Of a DNA stretch of 64,000 nucleotides, positions 17,555 to 27,623 are shown one piece after another (position 1 is the first letter of the stretch; each line of letters starts with the position of its first letter). Origin of the DNA: Flavobacterium filum DSM 17961. Lineage in GTDB: Bacteria; Bacteroidota; Bacteroidia; Flavobacteriales; Flavobacteriaceae. The notes beneath the pieces were generated by a model that was given only the letters and a program-made list of their open reading frames with translations, searched no databases and had not been told where the DNA came from. Both the position numbers and the translations under genes were made by a program. The DNA lies in contig NZ_AUDM01000013.1 in assembly GCF_000425465.1 (NCBI RefSeq), positions 62,001 to 126,000 of the forward strand, given 5' to 3'.

Positions 17555-19027
17555 TTATAATTTTTTTTCTTTTTTCTTGAAAAGTTTAGTAAACGGTTGC
17601 AAAATCATATCCATGTTGATTAAACCGATATCGTTTGTTGCTCTGTGAGTTAGTAATAATGCAAAAGGAGTTAAAAATATAGAAGACATCCAAGCACCTA
17701 AAAAAGGATGAATACCATCTTCCTGAGCTAATTTTTTACCAAATACATTTATAAAATGAAATACAATAAATACAATCATGGCAAAAACAATTGGTAAACC
17801 CAATCCACCCTTACGGATAATTGCTCCAAGTGGTGCTCCAATAAAAAACATTAATAAACAGGCGTAAGCGATTACAAACTTTTCATAAAATGCAAGCCAG
17901 TGATTATTGATATTTTTTGTTTTACTTTCAAAATCATAAACAGCACCATCAATAGTATATTTTGTATTAGTGACATTACTTTTTGCCATAGAAAGCACTT
18001 GTACTTTTTGATAAGGTTCTAAAATGGACAGCAAGTCTTTAAAAATAGTATCTTTTTTAACTAACTTCTGTTTTTTTTCTTCATTTATGACTGAATCTGT
18101 TTTGGTAATTACAGTTATTTTTTTTGAAAAAGCAGTCTGGCGTTCATGGATGTTATCTGTATAAGAAATTAAATCTTTCTTACGATTTAATACTAATGAA
18201 TCCAATGTATAGCTTAATTCATTTACATTAAGCATATTATTAGTATTAGTTACCTGTTCATCATCAATATTTGTTTTTTGAAGTGGAGCTAAATCATAAT
18301 TGATGATATATTTTTCAAAAGAACTTTTTGCAAAAGGCATTCGACTTCGCTCTTCAAATTGTTTAGGTGTAATATCTTCATAATAATTTCCGTCATATAA
18401 AACCAATTGAAGAAAATTTGTGTTTTCATTACTTAATATCTCTCCTCTTTTGGCTTTGATAATAACAGAAACACCAACTCCAAGATTTGAGATTTTATGA
18501 ATCGTTATGTCTTCTAGCTTATTTTTATCTTCTCCATATTTTTTATTAACCTTAATATAGTAACTCCCTAACGGACTAAATTGGCCTTCTGCAATAGCTA
18601 AGGAAGGTTTTTGCTGTGCAATAGTTTTTCTTAGGTTTACAAATTTATATTCTGCTTGAGGAATAATATTGTTAGCAAAAACAAAAGCAACCAAACTCAA
18701 TAAAGCTATAAATACAGTAAGTGAATACATTGCTCTTCTCAATGAAATTCCTGATGATTTCATAGCTGCAAACTCATAGTTTTCGGCAAAATTTCCGAAT
18801 GTCATGATTGAAGCCAACAAAACAGAAAGTGGTAAAACTAAAGGAACAACTTTTGGAGAATAGAACAATAAAAATTTTATTATCAAAAACGAGTCTAAAT
18901 CTTTACCCGCTAAATCAGCAATAAACAGCCAAATTCCTTGAAGTATAAAGATGAAAAATAGAATAACAAATACCGTAGCAAATGTTTGAAGAAATGAAAC
19001 CAGTATATAACGATCTAGAATTTTCAC
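17555..19027 (-). CDS. LptF/LptG family permease (lipopolysaccharide export)
   Basis: 490 residues. Three transmembrane helices lie within the first ~125 residues (MKILDRYILVSFLQTF start), then a long periplasmic domain (about 130-375), then three further helices near the C-terminus, as in YjgP/YjgQ proteins. This family forms the inner-membrane core that extracts LPS for transport by the Lpt bridge. The LolA-like gene just upstream fits an envelope role. LptF versus LptG cannot be decided from one copy. Spacing is 7 nt from lolA and 4 nt to ribB. Confidence 0.85.
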   Translation of the reverse strand: MKILDRYILVSFLQTFATVFVILFFIFILQGIWLFIADLAGKDLDSFLIIKFLLFYSPKVVPLVLPLSVLLASIMTFGNFAENYEFAAMKSSGISLRRAMYSLTVFIALLSLVAFVFANNIIPQAEYKFVNLRKTIAQQKPSLAIAEGQFSPLGSYYIKVNKKYGEDKNKLEDITIHKISNLGVGVSVIIKAKRGEILSNENTNFLQLVLYDGNYYEDITPKQFEERSRMPFAKSSFEKYIINYDLAPLQKTNIDDEQVTNTNNMLNVNELSYTLDSLVLNRKKDLISYTDNIHERQTAFSKKITVITKTDSVINEEKKQKLVKKDTIFKDLLSILEPYQKVQVLSMAKSNVTNTKYTIDGAVYDFESKTKNINNHWLAFYEKFVIAYACLLMFFIGAPLGAIIRKGGLGLPIVFAMIVFIVFHFINVFGKKLAQEDGIHPFLGAWMSSIFLTPFALLLTHRATNDIGLINMDMILQPFTKLFKKKEKKL

Positions 19028-19034
19028 CTTTGAA

Positions 19035-19676
19035 TTAGTCTATTCTATTGATGTAGTAATTTTTATATTTACTCTCGTCAAAGGTAAATTGATTTTTCGA
19101 TAACGGTTGATTGGTTTTGAAAGAATTAACAGTAAGCGTTGTTTTTGTACCTTTTTTACCCACTTCAATCAAATTATAAATGTGTTTGGTTTGAATATCT
19201 ATTCCAAGAAGAATTTCTTTTCTTTGGTCTTTTGAACTGATTGGAACCAATTTTATATATTGTATTTTTCTTCCTTTTACATCTTGTAGAATATCCCAAT
19301 AATATTTGTATCCGTTATTAAAAAATGTTAAGAGTCTTGAAGGAGTAATCGCATTTTCATCTTTTTCATCAATTTTTGAAATGGTCACTTCTTCATCCTC
19401 CGGTACAATTGTATATACTTTTTTGCCGTCGTATAATTTTGTTGTTCCCATGAAATTTAAATAGTATAAGTTCTTTTTCAAGATTACACTTCCTTTACTT
19501 TCTTGATTGATATTTTCATTAGTGTTTTGTAAGGCGTATTTAAAATCGATTGAAATATTCTCATAACTTTCAACCTTTGCCGTCACTTCATCTAATAAGT
19601 TTTTTGCTTTTTTGTCTTGCGAAAGGGCAAATTGGAACGTAAATAAGAAAATAAAAATCGTTAAAAAGGGTTTCAT
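19035..19676 (-). CDS. lolA: LolA-like outer-membrane lipoprotein carrier protein
   Basis: From the ATG at 19676, 213 residues with a signal peptide (MKPFLTIFIFLFTFQFALSQ). An upstream ATG at 19697 is in frame but overlaps the ftsK stop and spoils the signal, so the later start is preferred. The mature part has the LolA-type pattern: SIDFKYALQ, KGSVILKKNLYYLNF, LYDGKKVYTIVPE and a late LTVNSFKTNQPL. LolA ferries lipoproteins across the periplasm. It sits between ftsK (1 nt gap) and the Lpt permease in one operon. Placement in the LolA-like superfamily is safe; true chaperone function is inferred. Confidence 0.8.
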   Translation of the reverse strand: MKPFLTIFIFLFTFQFALSQDKKAKNLLDEVTAKVESYENISIDFKYALQNTNENINQESKGSVILKKNLYYLNFMGTTKLYDGKKVYTIVPEDEEVTISKIDEKDENAITPSRLLTFFNNGYKYYWDILQDVKGRKIQYIKLVPISSKDQRKEILLGIDIQTKHIYNLIEVGKKGTKTTLTVNSFKTNQPLSKNQFTFDESKYKNYYINRID

Positions 19677-19677
19677 T

Positions 19678-22119
19678 TTAAGTATTGTTTTGTTCATTAT
19701 TAAAAAATTCGTTGAGCGAATTTAAATCAGGAATATTTACGGCTCTAGCTTTACTTCCTTCAAAAGGGCCAACGATTCCGGCTGCTTCTAATTGATCAAT
19801 TAAACGTCCGGCACGATTGTATCCCAATTTTAATTTCCGTTGGAGTAGGGAAGCAGAACCTTGTTGAGCAATTACTATCACTTCGGCTGCTTCTCTAAAC
19901 ATACTGTCTCGCTCTGAAATATCTATATCAAGTACTGTGCCATTGTCTTCACCTACATATTCAGGGAGTAAATAAGCATTTGGATATGCTTTTTGTGAAC
20001 CAATATATTCAGTAATGCGTTCTACTTCGGGTGTGTCAACAAAAGCACATTGTACACGAACTAAGTCATTTCCGTTAGTATAAAGCATATCTCCACGACC
20101 TATCAGCTGATCCGCTCCTTGTGTGTCAAGAATAGTTCTGGAGTCTATTTTTGAGGTAACTCTAAAGGCAATTCTAGCAGGGAAGTTAGCTTTAATTAAA
20201 CCGGTAATTACGTTTACTGATGGTCGTTGTGTAGCAATAATCAAATGAATTCCAATTGCACGAGCCAATTGTGCCAAACGAGCAATAGGGGTTTCCACTT
20301 CTTTTCCGGCAGTCATGATTAAATCGGCAAACTCATCAACCACCAATACAATATATGGGAGAAAACGATGTCCTTCATTAGGATTTAATTTTCTGTTCTT
20401 AAATTTTTCATTGTATTCTTTTAAATTTCTAACCATTGCATCTTTTAAAAGCGAATAACGGTTATCCATTTCAATACAAAGTGAATTCAAAGTATTGATA
20501 ACTTTAGTGTTATCAGTAATGATTGCATCAGAAGTATCCGGCAATTTTGCCAAATAATGTCTTTCAATTTTGTTGAATAGTGTCAACTCAACTTTTTTAG
20601 GGTCAACCAAAACAAATTTAACTTCAGCAGGATGTTTTTTATACAATAATGAAGTTAACACCGCATTTAATCCAACAGATTTACCTTGTCCGGTTGCTCC
20701 TGCCATTAAAAGGTGAGGCATTTTTGCCAAATCAACAACAAATGTTTCATTAGAAATGGTTTTTCCTAACGCAATTGGAAGTTCCATTTCGGCTTCCTGA
20801 AAACGCTGAGAAGCCAAAACGGATTTCATTGGAACCATTGTTGGATTTTTATTTGGTACTTCAATACCAATTGTTCCTTTCCCCGGAATAGGAGCAATAA
20901 TTCTGATTCCTAATGCTGATAAGGAAAGAGCAATATCATCTTCTAAACTTTTAATTTTTGAAATTCGAATACCGGCTTCAGGTACAATTTCATAAAGTGT
21001 AACCGAAGGACCAACTGTTGCTTTTATTTGAGCAATGTCAATTTTATAATTGCGAAGTGTTTCAACAATTTTATTTTTATTTTCTTCTAATTCTTCTTGA
21101 TTAATTGTAATACCGCTACTTCCATAATCTTTCAACAAATCAAGCGTTGGGAATTTATATTTTGATAAATCTAGCGTTGGATCAAATTCACCAAAGTCAG
21201 CTACTAAGCGAGCCGCAATATTTTCATCAATTTGTTCTTCCTCTGGTGCTTTTTCTATTACAAATTGTTCATCATCAGTCTGAATTATTTCTGGCTCACG
21301 AACAACTGGTTGCGGTTCAGGCGTTAGTATTTTAATTTTGGGTTCTAAATTTATTTCAGATGAATGCTCAATTGTTGGCTTTAAATCTTCTTTATTGATT
21401 TCAAAACTTGAAGTAGGTTTAATGCTGATTACACCATCTTCCGTTTCTTCTTTATCTTTTTTCTTTTTTTCTTTGATTTCGTCTAGAGAATTATTGGCCT
21501 CTGTCCAATCTTCTTTGACTTCTTTTTTCTTCTTTTCAAAGAATTTTTCAAAGGTTTCAGGCGAAATATTCACTTTGAATATTAAATAAATAATGAAAGT
21601 AAACAAAAGCACTAACAAAGTTCCCGGTTTACCCATAAAATCCTGAAATAAAGCATTCATTTCAAACCCAATAACACCACCCAATTCTGGAATATAGTTA
21701 GAAAAAAAACCAAATAGCAATGAAAAATTTATCATAGCATAAATATCCCAAAACCAAATGTCTTTTAATTTTGAAAGAGAAAAATTAGCAATAAGATAAA
21801 TTCCGGTTAAGAAAAATAATTTTACCAGTAGGAGAGAAGCTATTCCAAAACCACGATAAACAAATAAATCAGCTAAATAAGCACCAATTTTTCCTAACCA
21901 ATTTTGTACTTCAACAGAACGATCAGCCAAGCTGTTTACTGCACTTTGATCTTGTTTCCAGTAAATGAAAAAAGAGATTATTGATAAAAATAATGCTACA
22001 GAAAAAAGAACCAAAACTACACCTAATAAAAAACGATGTTGTTTAGTAAACGTAAATCGCTTTTTTGGTGTTTTTACAGTATCAGTTTCTTTTTTGGAAG
22101 AATTTGTAGCGTTGGCCAT
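19678..22119 (-). CDS. ftsK: DNA translocase FtsK
   Basis: 813 residues. Four to five transmembrane helices occupy about 25-185. A charged Glu/Lys-rich linker (about 190-310) follows, then the motor with Walker A GATGQGKSVGLN near 473 and Walker B VLVVDEFADLI near 591. The C-terminal winged-helix gamma domain includes LLQRKLKLGYNRAGRLIDQLE. FtsK couples septum formation to chromosome dimer resolution by pumping DNA toward dif. It lies mid-operon, 24 nt after dgkA. Confidence 0.95.
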   Translation of the reverse strand: MANATNSSKKETDTVKTPKKRFTFTKQHRFLLGVVLVLFSVALFLSIISFFIYWKQDQSAVNSLADRSVEVQNWLGKIGAYLADLFVYRGFGIASLLLVKLFFLTGIYLIANFSLSKLKDIWFWDIYAMINFSLLFGFFSNYIPELGGVIGFEMNALFQDFMGKPGTLLVLLFTFIIYLIFKVNISPETFEKFFEKKKKEVKEDWTEANNSLDEIKEKKKKDKEETEDGVISIKPTSSFEINKEDLKPTIEHSSEINLEPKIKILTPEPQPVVREPEIIQTDDEQFVIEKAPEEEQIDENIAARLVADFGEFDPTLDLSKYKFPTLDLLKDYGSSGITINQEELEENKNKIVETLRNYKIDIAQIKATVGPSVTLYEIVPEAGIRISKIKSLEDDIALSLSALGIRIIAPIPGKGTIGIEVPNKNPTMVPMKSVLASQRFQEAEMELPIALGKTISNETFVVDLAKMPHLLMAGATGQGKSVGLNAVLTSLLYKKHPAEVKFVLVDPKKVELTLFNKIERHYLAKLPDTSDAIITDNTKVINTLNSLCIEMDNRYSLLKDAMVRNLKEYNEKFKNRKLNPNEGHRFLPYIVLVVDEFADLIMTAGKEVETPIARLAQLARAIGIHLIIATQRPSVNVITGLIKANFPARIAFRVTSKIDSRTILDTQGADQLIGRGDMLYTNGNDLVRVQCAFVDTPEVERITEYIGSQKAYPNAYLLPEYVGEDNGTVLDIDISERDSMFREAAEVIVIAQQGSASLLQRKLKLGYNRAGRLIDQLEAAGIVGPFEGSKARAVNIPDLNSLNEFFNNEQNNT

Positions 22120-22143
22120 TTTCCTTTGATGAATTGTTAATTC

Positions 22144-22524
22144 TTATTGAGCAATATACGGATAATAAATGATTGCACCCACTAATAAAGCTGTAACTGC
22201 AGCAAAAAATACAGCTCCGGCAGCAATGTCTTTAATAAAACCTATTTTTTCATGATAATCAGGATGGATAAAATCAGCGATTTTCTCTACAGCGGTATTT
22301 AATCCTTCAATAGCTAAAACTAAACCTACAGCTAGTGTTTGAAACAACCATTCTTCTTTTGTAATCTGAAAATAAAACCCTGCAATAGTAATCATTACAG
22401 CTAAAGAAGACTGAACCATAATACTATGTTCAGTTGTTATTAGTTTAAAAGCTCCACCAATTGCAAATTTTAAACTTTTTATTCTACCCTTAACAAATCC
22501 ATTGTCTTTATTTAAGTCTATCAT
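22144..22524 (-). CDS. dgkA: Diacylglycerol/undecaprenol kinase family protein
   Basis: 126 residues, a typical length, with three transmembrane helices. The family signature EGLNTAVEKIADFI and a following AAGAVFFAA are present. It phosphorylates diacylglycerol or undecaprenol at the inner membrane; the substrate cannot be told from sequence. The start is 1 nt after the tpx stop, so the two are translationally close. Confidence 0.88.
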   Translation of the reverse strand: MIDLNKDNGFVKGRIKSLKFAIGGAFKLITTEHSIMVQSSLAVMITIAGFYFQITKEEWLFQTLAVGLVLAIEGLNTAVEKIADFIHPDYHEKIGFIKDIAAGAVFFAAVTALLVGAIIYYPYIAQ

Positions 22525-22525
22525 G

Positions 22526-23023
22526 TTATAAACAAGCTAAAGCGGCATCATAATTAGGTTCTTGAGCAATTTCCGGTACTTGTTCAGCGTGTAAAACTAC
22601 ACCGTTTTCATCTAAAACTATTACAACTCTTGAATGCAAACCGGCAAGAGGACCATCCGTAATTGTTAAACCATATTGATCACCAAAACTTCCGTTTTTG
22701 AAATCAGATAAATTTTCTACATTTTCAATACCTTCTGCACCACAAAAACGTTTTTGAGCAAATGGCAAATCTCTTGAAATACATAATACTTTGGTGTTTT
22801 GAAGGGAAGAAGCCTTTTGATTAAATGTACGAACAGAAGTTGCACAAACACCAGTATCTATACTTGGAAATATATTTAAAACTAATTTTGAACCGGCATA
22901 ATCGCTTAGAGTTGTTGTTGATAAATCGGTTTTTACTAATTGAAAATCTGGTGCTTTTGAACCTTTTATAGGTAATTCTCCATTGGTATGTATCGGATTT
23001 CCTCCTAATGTAATTGTTGCCAT
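22526..23023 (-). CDS. tpx: Thiol peroxidase (atypical 2-Cys peroxiredoxin)
   Basis: 165 residues. The peroxidatic Cys60 is in [17 protein letters not shown] and the resolving Cys94 in [11 protein letters not shown], matching E. coli Tpx spacing. The protein reduces hydroperoxides using thioredoxin and acts in the periplasm or cytoplasm depending on species; no signal peptide is seen. It is the first gene of the tpx-dgkA-ftsK-lolA-lptF/G-ribB operon. A minus-strand TATTTTTG at 23045-23052 could be its -7 box. Confidence 0.95.
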   Translation of the reverse strand: MATITLGGNPIHTNGELPIKGSKAPDFQLVKTDLSTTTLSDYAGSKLVLNIFPSIDTGVCATSVRTFNQKASSLQNTKVLCISRDLPFAQKRFCGAEGIENVENLSDFKNGSFGDQYGLTITDGPLAGLHSRVVIVLDENGVVLHAEQVPEIAQEPNYDAALACL

Positions 23024-23203
23024 TTTTTATTTAAATTTAGTCTTCAAAAATATAAAATATTTCCCAAATTTATGATGCTAAATAAAAAAAGGTTAATCCT
23101 CGTTTGTAAATGATTTTACAATCAATGCTATTAAAAGAGTTAAATCAAATAAATAAAGAATTAAATAATAAAAATGCTTCAAATCAATTTCAAAATATAC
23201 ACT

Positions 23204-24685
23204 TTATTTAGTAGTTAGCTGTTTGATTTTAATATTAAACGCTGCAAAAGTCAATGTCATAAACGGACTGATAATATTGAAAAATGCATACGGTAAATAG
23301 GCCCAAGTAGAAACACCCAACACTCCCGATTGGTAGGCTCCGCAAGTATTCCATGGAATTAAAACTGAAGTAACCGTTCCTGAATCTTCTAACGAACGGC
23401 TCAAGTTTTCAGGAGCTAATCCTTTATCTTGATACGCTTTAGCAAACATTTTTCCGGGTACTACTATAGCTAAATATTGATCAGAAGCAGTTAAGTTCAA
23501 TGCTAAACAACTCGTAACTGTACTGGCAAACAAGCCCAATGTAGTGTGGAATAATTTTAAAAGTGAATCTGTAATTCGCGTTAAAGCTCCAATGGCTTCC
23601 ATTACACCTCCAAATACCATCGCACAAAGAATTAGCCAAATGGTTCCCAACATTCCTTTCATTCCTTTTGATGAAAATAAGTCAGATAACATTTCATTGG
23701 TGGTTTCAATAGATGTTTCAACAGTTATGGCATTCATTACGCCTTTGTAACCGGATATAAAAGAAAGTTGGTTACTTCCACCGATTTTAGCGACTAATTC
23801 CGGTTGAAAAATCAAAGCGAATAAACCTCCTAAAAGTGTTCCAATTAACAAAGCAATTAAGGGTTCAGTTTTCTTTATAATGAGTAAAATTACAATTCCG
23901 GGAACTAAAAACAACCAAGGAGAAATCGTAAATGTTTCTTTGATAGAAGCCAATGTGGCAGAAGAATCACTCACACCGGAAGTGTTTTGTGCCAAACCTA
24001 AAAAGATAAAGATAATTAACGTCAACACCATTGTTGGAACGGTTGTTAACGTCATATAGCGAATGTGTGTGAATAAGTCCGTTCCAGCCATTGCCGGTGC
24101 AAGATTAGTTGTATCAGAAAGTGGAGAAAGTTTATCACCAAAATAAGCCCCTGAAATTACGGCTCCGGCTACCATTCCTAAAGGCATTCCGATGGTTGAA
24201 CCTATTCCAATTAGAGCAATACCAACCGTAGCAGAAGTTGTCCACGAACTTCCGGTTGCAATTGATATTACGGAGCAAATGATTAAACAAGCCGGAAGAA
24301 AAATTGCCGGATGTAAAATTTGTAATCCGTAATAAATCATCGTTGGAATTACTCCACTTAATAACCAAGTTCCCGATAAAGCTCCTACCATCAAAAGAAT
24401 TAAAATTGCTCCCGATGTAGATTTTACATTTTTGGATACATCTTCCATCATGGCGGCATACGAAACTTTATTTCTAAATCCGACCATTGCGGCAATAGCT
24501 GCACCAATAATTAAGGCAAATTGATTTGGACCGGAAGTAGCACTGTCTTCATACGCATAAACATTATAACCAAGAATTCCGATTAAAAGAAAAATCGGGA
24601 GTAGTGCTTCAAATAGTGAAAGGTTTTTATTTTCAATAAGTTGTTCGTCTTTTGGGTCGAATGGTTTAATGTCTTGACTTTCCAT
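23204..24685 (-). CDS. nhaC: Na+/H+ antiporter, NhaC family
   Basis: 493 residues with about twelve hydrophobic segments. NhaC-like stretches include GSSWTTSATVGIALIGIG, GAVISGAYFGDKLSPLSDTT and SLEDSGTVTSVLIPWNTCG. It exchanges sodium for protons at the inner membrane. Some family members instead exchange malate and lactate, which cannot be excluded. It is a single gene; 180 nt without a gene separate it from tpx. Confidence 0.88.
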   Translation of the reverse strand: MESQDIKPFDPKDEQLIENKNLSLFEALLPIFLLIGILGYNVYAYEDSATSGPNQFALIIGAAIAAMVGFRNKVSYAAMMEDVSKNVKSTSGAILILLMVGALSGTWLLSGVIPTMIYYGLQILHPAIFLPACLIICSVISIATGSSWTTSATVGIALIGIGSTIGMPLGMVAGAVISGAYFGDKLSPLSDTTNLAPAMAGTDLFTHIRYMTLTTVPTMVLTLIIFIFLGLAQNTSGVSDSSATLASIKETFTISPWLFLVPGIVILLIIKKTEPLIALLIGTLLGGLFALIFQPELVAKIGGSNQLSFISGYKGVMNAITVETSIETTNEMLSDLFSSKGMKGMLGTIWLILCAMVFGGVMEAIGALTRITDSLLKLFHTTLGLFASTVTSCLALNLTASDQYLAIVVPGKMFAKAYQDKGLAPENLSRSLEDSGTVTSVLIPWNTCGAYQSGVLGVSTWAYLPYAFFNIISPFMTLTFAAFNIKIKQLTTK

Positions 24686-24739
24686 GAATGATGTTTAATG
24701 ATGCAAGATATAAAAATTAGCTTAAATGAGAAATAAAAA

Positions 24740-24761
24740 ATCCGACTCGTTGGAATCGGAT
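24740..24761 (-). terminator. Terminator after the LRR protein gene
   Basis: Read on the minus strand, ATCCGA-TTCCAACGAG-TCGGAT is followed by a T run. The hairpin sequence is nearly the same as that at 26201-26222. Confidence 0.7.
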
Positions 24762-24768
24762 AATATTT

Positions 24769-26172
24769 TTATTTTTTTATAATTTTTTGATTCTTCATTC
24801 CCCGATCTGTTTCAATCTTTACATAATAAATTCCAGACCTAAAATTACTGATGTCATAATCAGAATGGTTTGAAGAAAACACCTTCAAACATTGTCCTAT
24901 AGAATTATAAACTGAAACCTTATTGATAAGTAAAGTAGTATCGGATGAAATTGAAAATGAATTAAATGTTGGATTGGGGTAAACATTCAAAGCTAGCATC
25001 TCAAAACCATCAATATTCATAGCAGGTACTTGCGTTGGAATATCACAATTATCACCAATATAAATCAAAACATTTTCATTTACATTATAGTCAGTATAGT
25101 TTAGATTATAAACTTCATAATCATCCATACAAATCGATTCTAATAAAGGTAGATTATTGAAATCAAAAGCAAAAAACAACATATCAGGATCGGAGTTAGA
25201 ATTAATATTATTTCTAACATTAATTTGCGTTAAATTTTGATTGTTTTTACAAAAAAGCTGAATTACTCCTGTTTGACTGCAATTCAAATCACTTATCAAT
25301 GTATCGTTGACAGATAAATACATTAGATTTAATAAACCATTACAATTTAATGAGGTTAAAGGATTATTAGAAATGTCAAAATAATTTAGATTTTGTAAAT
25401 TAGATATTCCAATTTGTGAGAGATTATTTTCGGATAATATTAGAAAACGTAAAGCATTCAATCCGTTTAAGTTAATAGAAGAAATGGCATTACTAGAACC
25501 AATAACCTCTTCTAGAAATGCTAAGTTTTCAATATTTACAGAAGTTATGTTGTTGTGGTCAAATGCAGTATATTTTAACTGAGGAAGAACTGTTAAATCT
25601 AATGATGTAAAATTATTTGAGCTACAGTAAAATTGAATCAAATTTGGTGTTTCTGTTATATTTAAAGAACTAAGATTATTGCTATGAACTCGAAGTGTTT
25701 CTAGATTGTTTAAGCCGGTTAAATTTAATGAACTTATATTGTTGTAGGCACATTTTAATGTTTTTAATTGTCCTAAATTGGAAACGTTTAAATCAATTAA
25801 AAGATTATTATTAGCATTGATTTCTTCTAGGTTTGACAAGCTACTTAAATCTAAACTCGTGAGTTGATTTCCATTACAATTCAGTATTTTTAAATTTTGA
25901 AAGTTAGAAATTCCGGTTAAATCATACGTATCATTAACAGTATTTATTGGTGAGGTTGATATATTCAATTCAAAAACCAATAAAACTTCAGATACCTCAA
26001 TTTGACCATTGTCATTACTATCTATTTTAATGTTTTGACCAAAACTATTCTTTGCTATTCCATTTGCTGTGTTGGCTGATAGTAATCTATTTTTGAAAAT
26101 AGTATCATGAAAATCAATCACTTGAGCATTTATTGAAAGTGAAATAAACAAAAAAATAAATATTTTTTTCAT
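24769..26172 (-). CDS. Secreted leucine-rich repeat protein with T9SS sorting domain
   Basis: 467 residues from the ATG at 26172 (MKKIFIFLFISLSINAQ signal peptide). An upstream ATG at 26277 would read through the terminator of the preceding gene and is rejected. Residues ~75-350 are about a dozen short SDS22-like LRRs of the form LTSLDLSSLSNLEEINANNN. The final ~75 residues are a type A T9SS sorting domain (VYPNPTFNSFSIS ... GIYYVKIETDRG). It is expected to be secreted across the outer membrane and held on or released from the surface, perhaps in adhesion. Its own terminator follows. Confidence 0.85.
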   Translation of the reverse strand: MKKIFIFLFISLSINAQVIDFHDTIFKNRLLSANTANGIAKNSFGQNIKIDSNDNGQIEVSEVLLVFELNISTSPINTVNDTYDLTGISNFQNLKILNCNGNQLTSLDLSSLSNLEEINANNNLLIDLNVSNLGQLKTLKCAYNNISSLNLTGLNNLETLRVHSNNLSSLNITETPNLIQFYCSSNNFTSLDLTVLPQLKYTAFDHNNITSVNIENLAFLEEVIGSSNAISSINLNGLNALRFLILSENNLSQIGISNLQNLNYFDISNNPLTSLNCNGLLNLMYLSVNDTLISDLNCSQTGVIQLFCKNNQNLTQINVRNNINSNSDPDMLFFAFDFNNLPLLESICMDDYEVYNLNYTDYNVNENVLIYIGDNCDIPTQVPAMNIDGFEMLALNVYPNPTFNSFSISSDTTLLINKVSVYNSIGQCLKVFSSNHSDYDISNFRSGIYYVKIETDRGMKNQKIIKK

Positions 26173-26200
26173 AACAATGATTTTATCAAAATTACAAAAA

Positions 26201-26222
26201 ATCCGACTCAATTGAATCGGAT
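26201..26222 (-). terminator. Terminator after the PLP trans-sulfuration gene
   Basis: On the minus strand, ATCCGA-TTCAATTGAG-TCGGAT is followed by TTTTTTG. It lies between the PLP-enzyme stop and the LRR gene start. Confidence 0.75.
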
Positions 26223-26249
26223 TTTGAAATTTTATACTTGCTGATGTTC

Positions 26250-27458
26250 TTAAAGTATTCCTAATTCCATCATACAAGCTTTCATCATTTGATATGTGCG
26301 TTCAATATCGTTGTCTAAACCAATTGAAAAGCGAATTAATCCGTCGGTTAAACCCATCTCTTTTTGCTCTTCTAATGGAATTTCAGATGATGTTGAAGTT
26401 CCCGGAGCACTAAATAAGGTTTTGTAAAATCCTAAACTTACAGCTAAATAACCTAGATTTCGATGTTGCATCAATTCCATTAATTGGTTTGCTTTTTCCA
26501 ACGTTCCAACATCAACGGTCATCATTCCTCCAAAACCATATTCTTTGTTGATCATGTTGGTGTAAACTTCATGACTTGGATGACTTTTTAAACCGGGATA
26601 AACCACTTTTAAACCATCATTCTCAAATTTTTCAGCTAAATAGGCCGCATTATGACTATGCTGTTTCATTCGAATGTGAAGAGTTCTTAAATTCTTTAAG
26701 ATACTTGCCGAACGAATACTATCCATTGTTGGTCCCAATAGCATACTTGCACCGTTATTTACATTCTTTAAATCATTGATGAATTCTTGGGTTGCACAAA
26801 CAACACCGCCAACGGTATCGCTACTTCCGTTGATGAATTTAGTCAAACTGTGAATTACAACATCTGCTCCCAATTTTGCAGGAGCGACAGAAAGCGGTGA
26901 AAAAGTATTGTCAACAACCAATTTAATGTTGTATTTTTTGGCAAGTTTTGATAAAGCTTCAATGTTGGCAACTTCTAATAAAGGGTTACTTACGGTTTCA
27001 CAATATAACACTTTGGTATTCTTTGTAATAGCTGCTTCAACACTATCTAATTTGGTTATATCAACAAAGTAGGTTTTAATGTTCCATTTGGGTAACATAT
27101 TTTTCATAAAAGCATACGTTCCTCCATAAATGGTTCTACTTGAAACTATTTCATCACCGGCTGCACACAATTGCAAAAGAACCGGAGTTATTGCACCCAT
27201 TCCGGAAGCGGCAACATTGGCACTTTCGGTACCTTCCATAGCAGCCAGAGCTTCACCAAGATAAAGATTCATGGGTGAGGAATGACGTGAATATAAATAA
27301 CAACCTTCTGCATTTCCTTCAAAGGTATCAAACATCGTTTTTGCAGATAGAAAAGTATAAGTTGAACTATCTGAAATCGATGGATTAACACCACCAAATT
27401 CGCCAAAATATTGTAAATCTTGAATTTTATCAGCCGGATTAAAAGTTTCTTTATTCAT
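26250..27458 (-). CDS. PLP-dependent trans-sulfuration family enzyme, probably methionine gamma-lyase
   Basis: 402 residues from the ATG at 27458 (MNKETFNPADKIQDLQ). In-frame ATGs at 27479 and 27512 add unconserved residues. Cys/Met-metabolism fold type I PLP enzyme: ASGMGAITPVLLQL, NTFSPLSVAP and the PLP lysine Lys207 in HSLTKFINGSSD. ASGMGA resembles methionine gamma-lyase, but the Cys of classic MGL is Gly here (IYGGTYAF), as in cystathionine gamma-synthases. It is divergent from an Lrp/AsnC regulator, which fits an amino-acid-responsive catabolic enzyme. The exact reaction is not settled. Confidence 0.85.
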   Translation of the reverse strand: MNKETFNPADKIQDLQYFGEFGGVNPSISDSSTYTFLSAKTMFDTFEGNAEGCYLYSRHSSPMNLYLGEALAAMEGTESANVAASGMGAITPVLLQLCAAGDEIVSSRTIYGGTYAFMKNMLPKWNIKTYFVDITKLDSVEAAITKNTKVLYCETVSNPLLEVANIEALSKLAKKYNIKLVVDNTFSPLSVAPAKLGADVVIHSLTKFINGSSDTVGGVVCATQEFINDLKNVNNGASMLLGPTMDSIRSASILKNLRTLHIRMKQHSHNAAYLAEKFENDGLKVVYPGLKSHPSHEVYTNMINKEYGFGGMMTVDVGTLEKANQLMELMQHRNLGYLAVSLGFYKTLFSAPGTSTSSEIPLEEQKEMGLTDGLIRFSIGLDNDIERTYQMMKACMMELGIL

Positions 27459-27572
27459 AAGTATAATGTTACTATTCATTACAAAATAATGAAATAACAG
27501 TAAAATAATCAATAGTATTATATTAAATTAGATTTTATATCTATTATTTTTAATTTATATAGAAAAAAATTG

Positions 27573-27580
27573 TATATTTG
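27573..27580 (+). promoter_or_regulatory. -7 box for the Lrp/AsnC regulator
   Basis: TATATTTG matches TAnnTTTG, 43 nt before the ATG. The -33 region is A/T-rich without a TTG. Confidence 0.45.
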
Positions 27581-27623
27581 AATTGCTTTTTAATACAAAT
27601 TAGAAAATTTAATTATTTAGAAA

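Noticed and set aside
23024..23203. Riboswitch or small RNA between tpx and nhaC
   Set aside because: No stable conserved-looking structure seen; the region is simple AT-rich DNA.
26173..26277. Extended N-terminus of the LRR protein
   Set aside because: The extra codons cross a terminator hairpin and precede a clean signal peptide.
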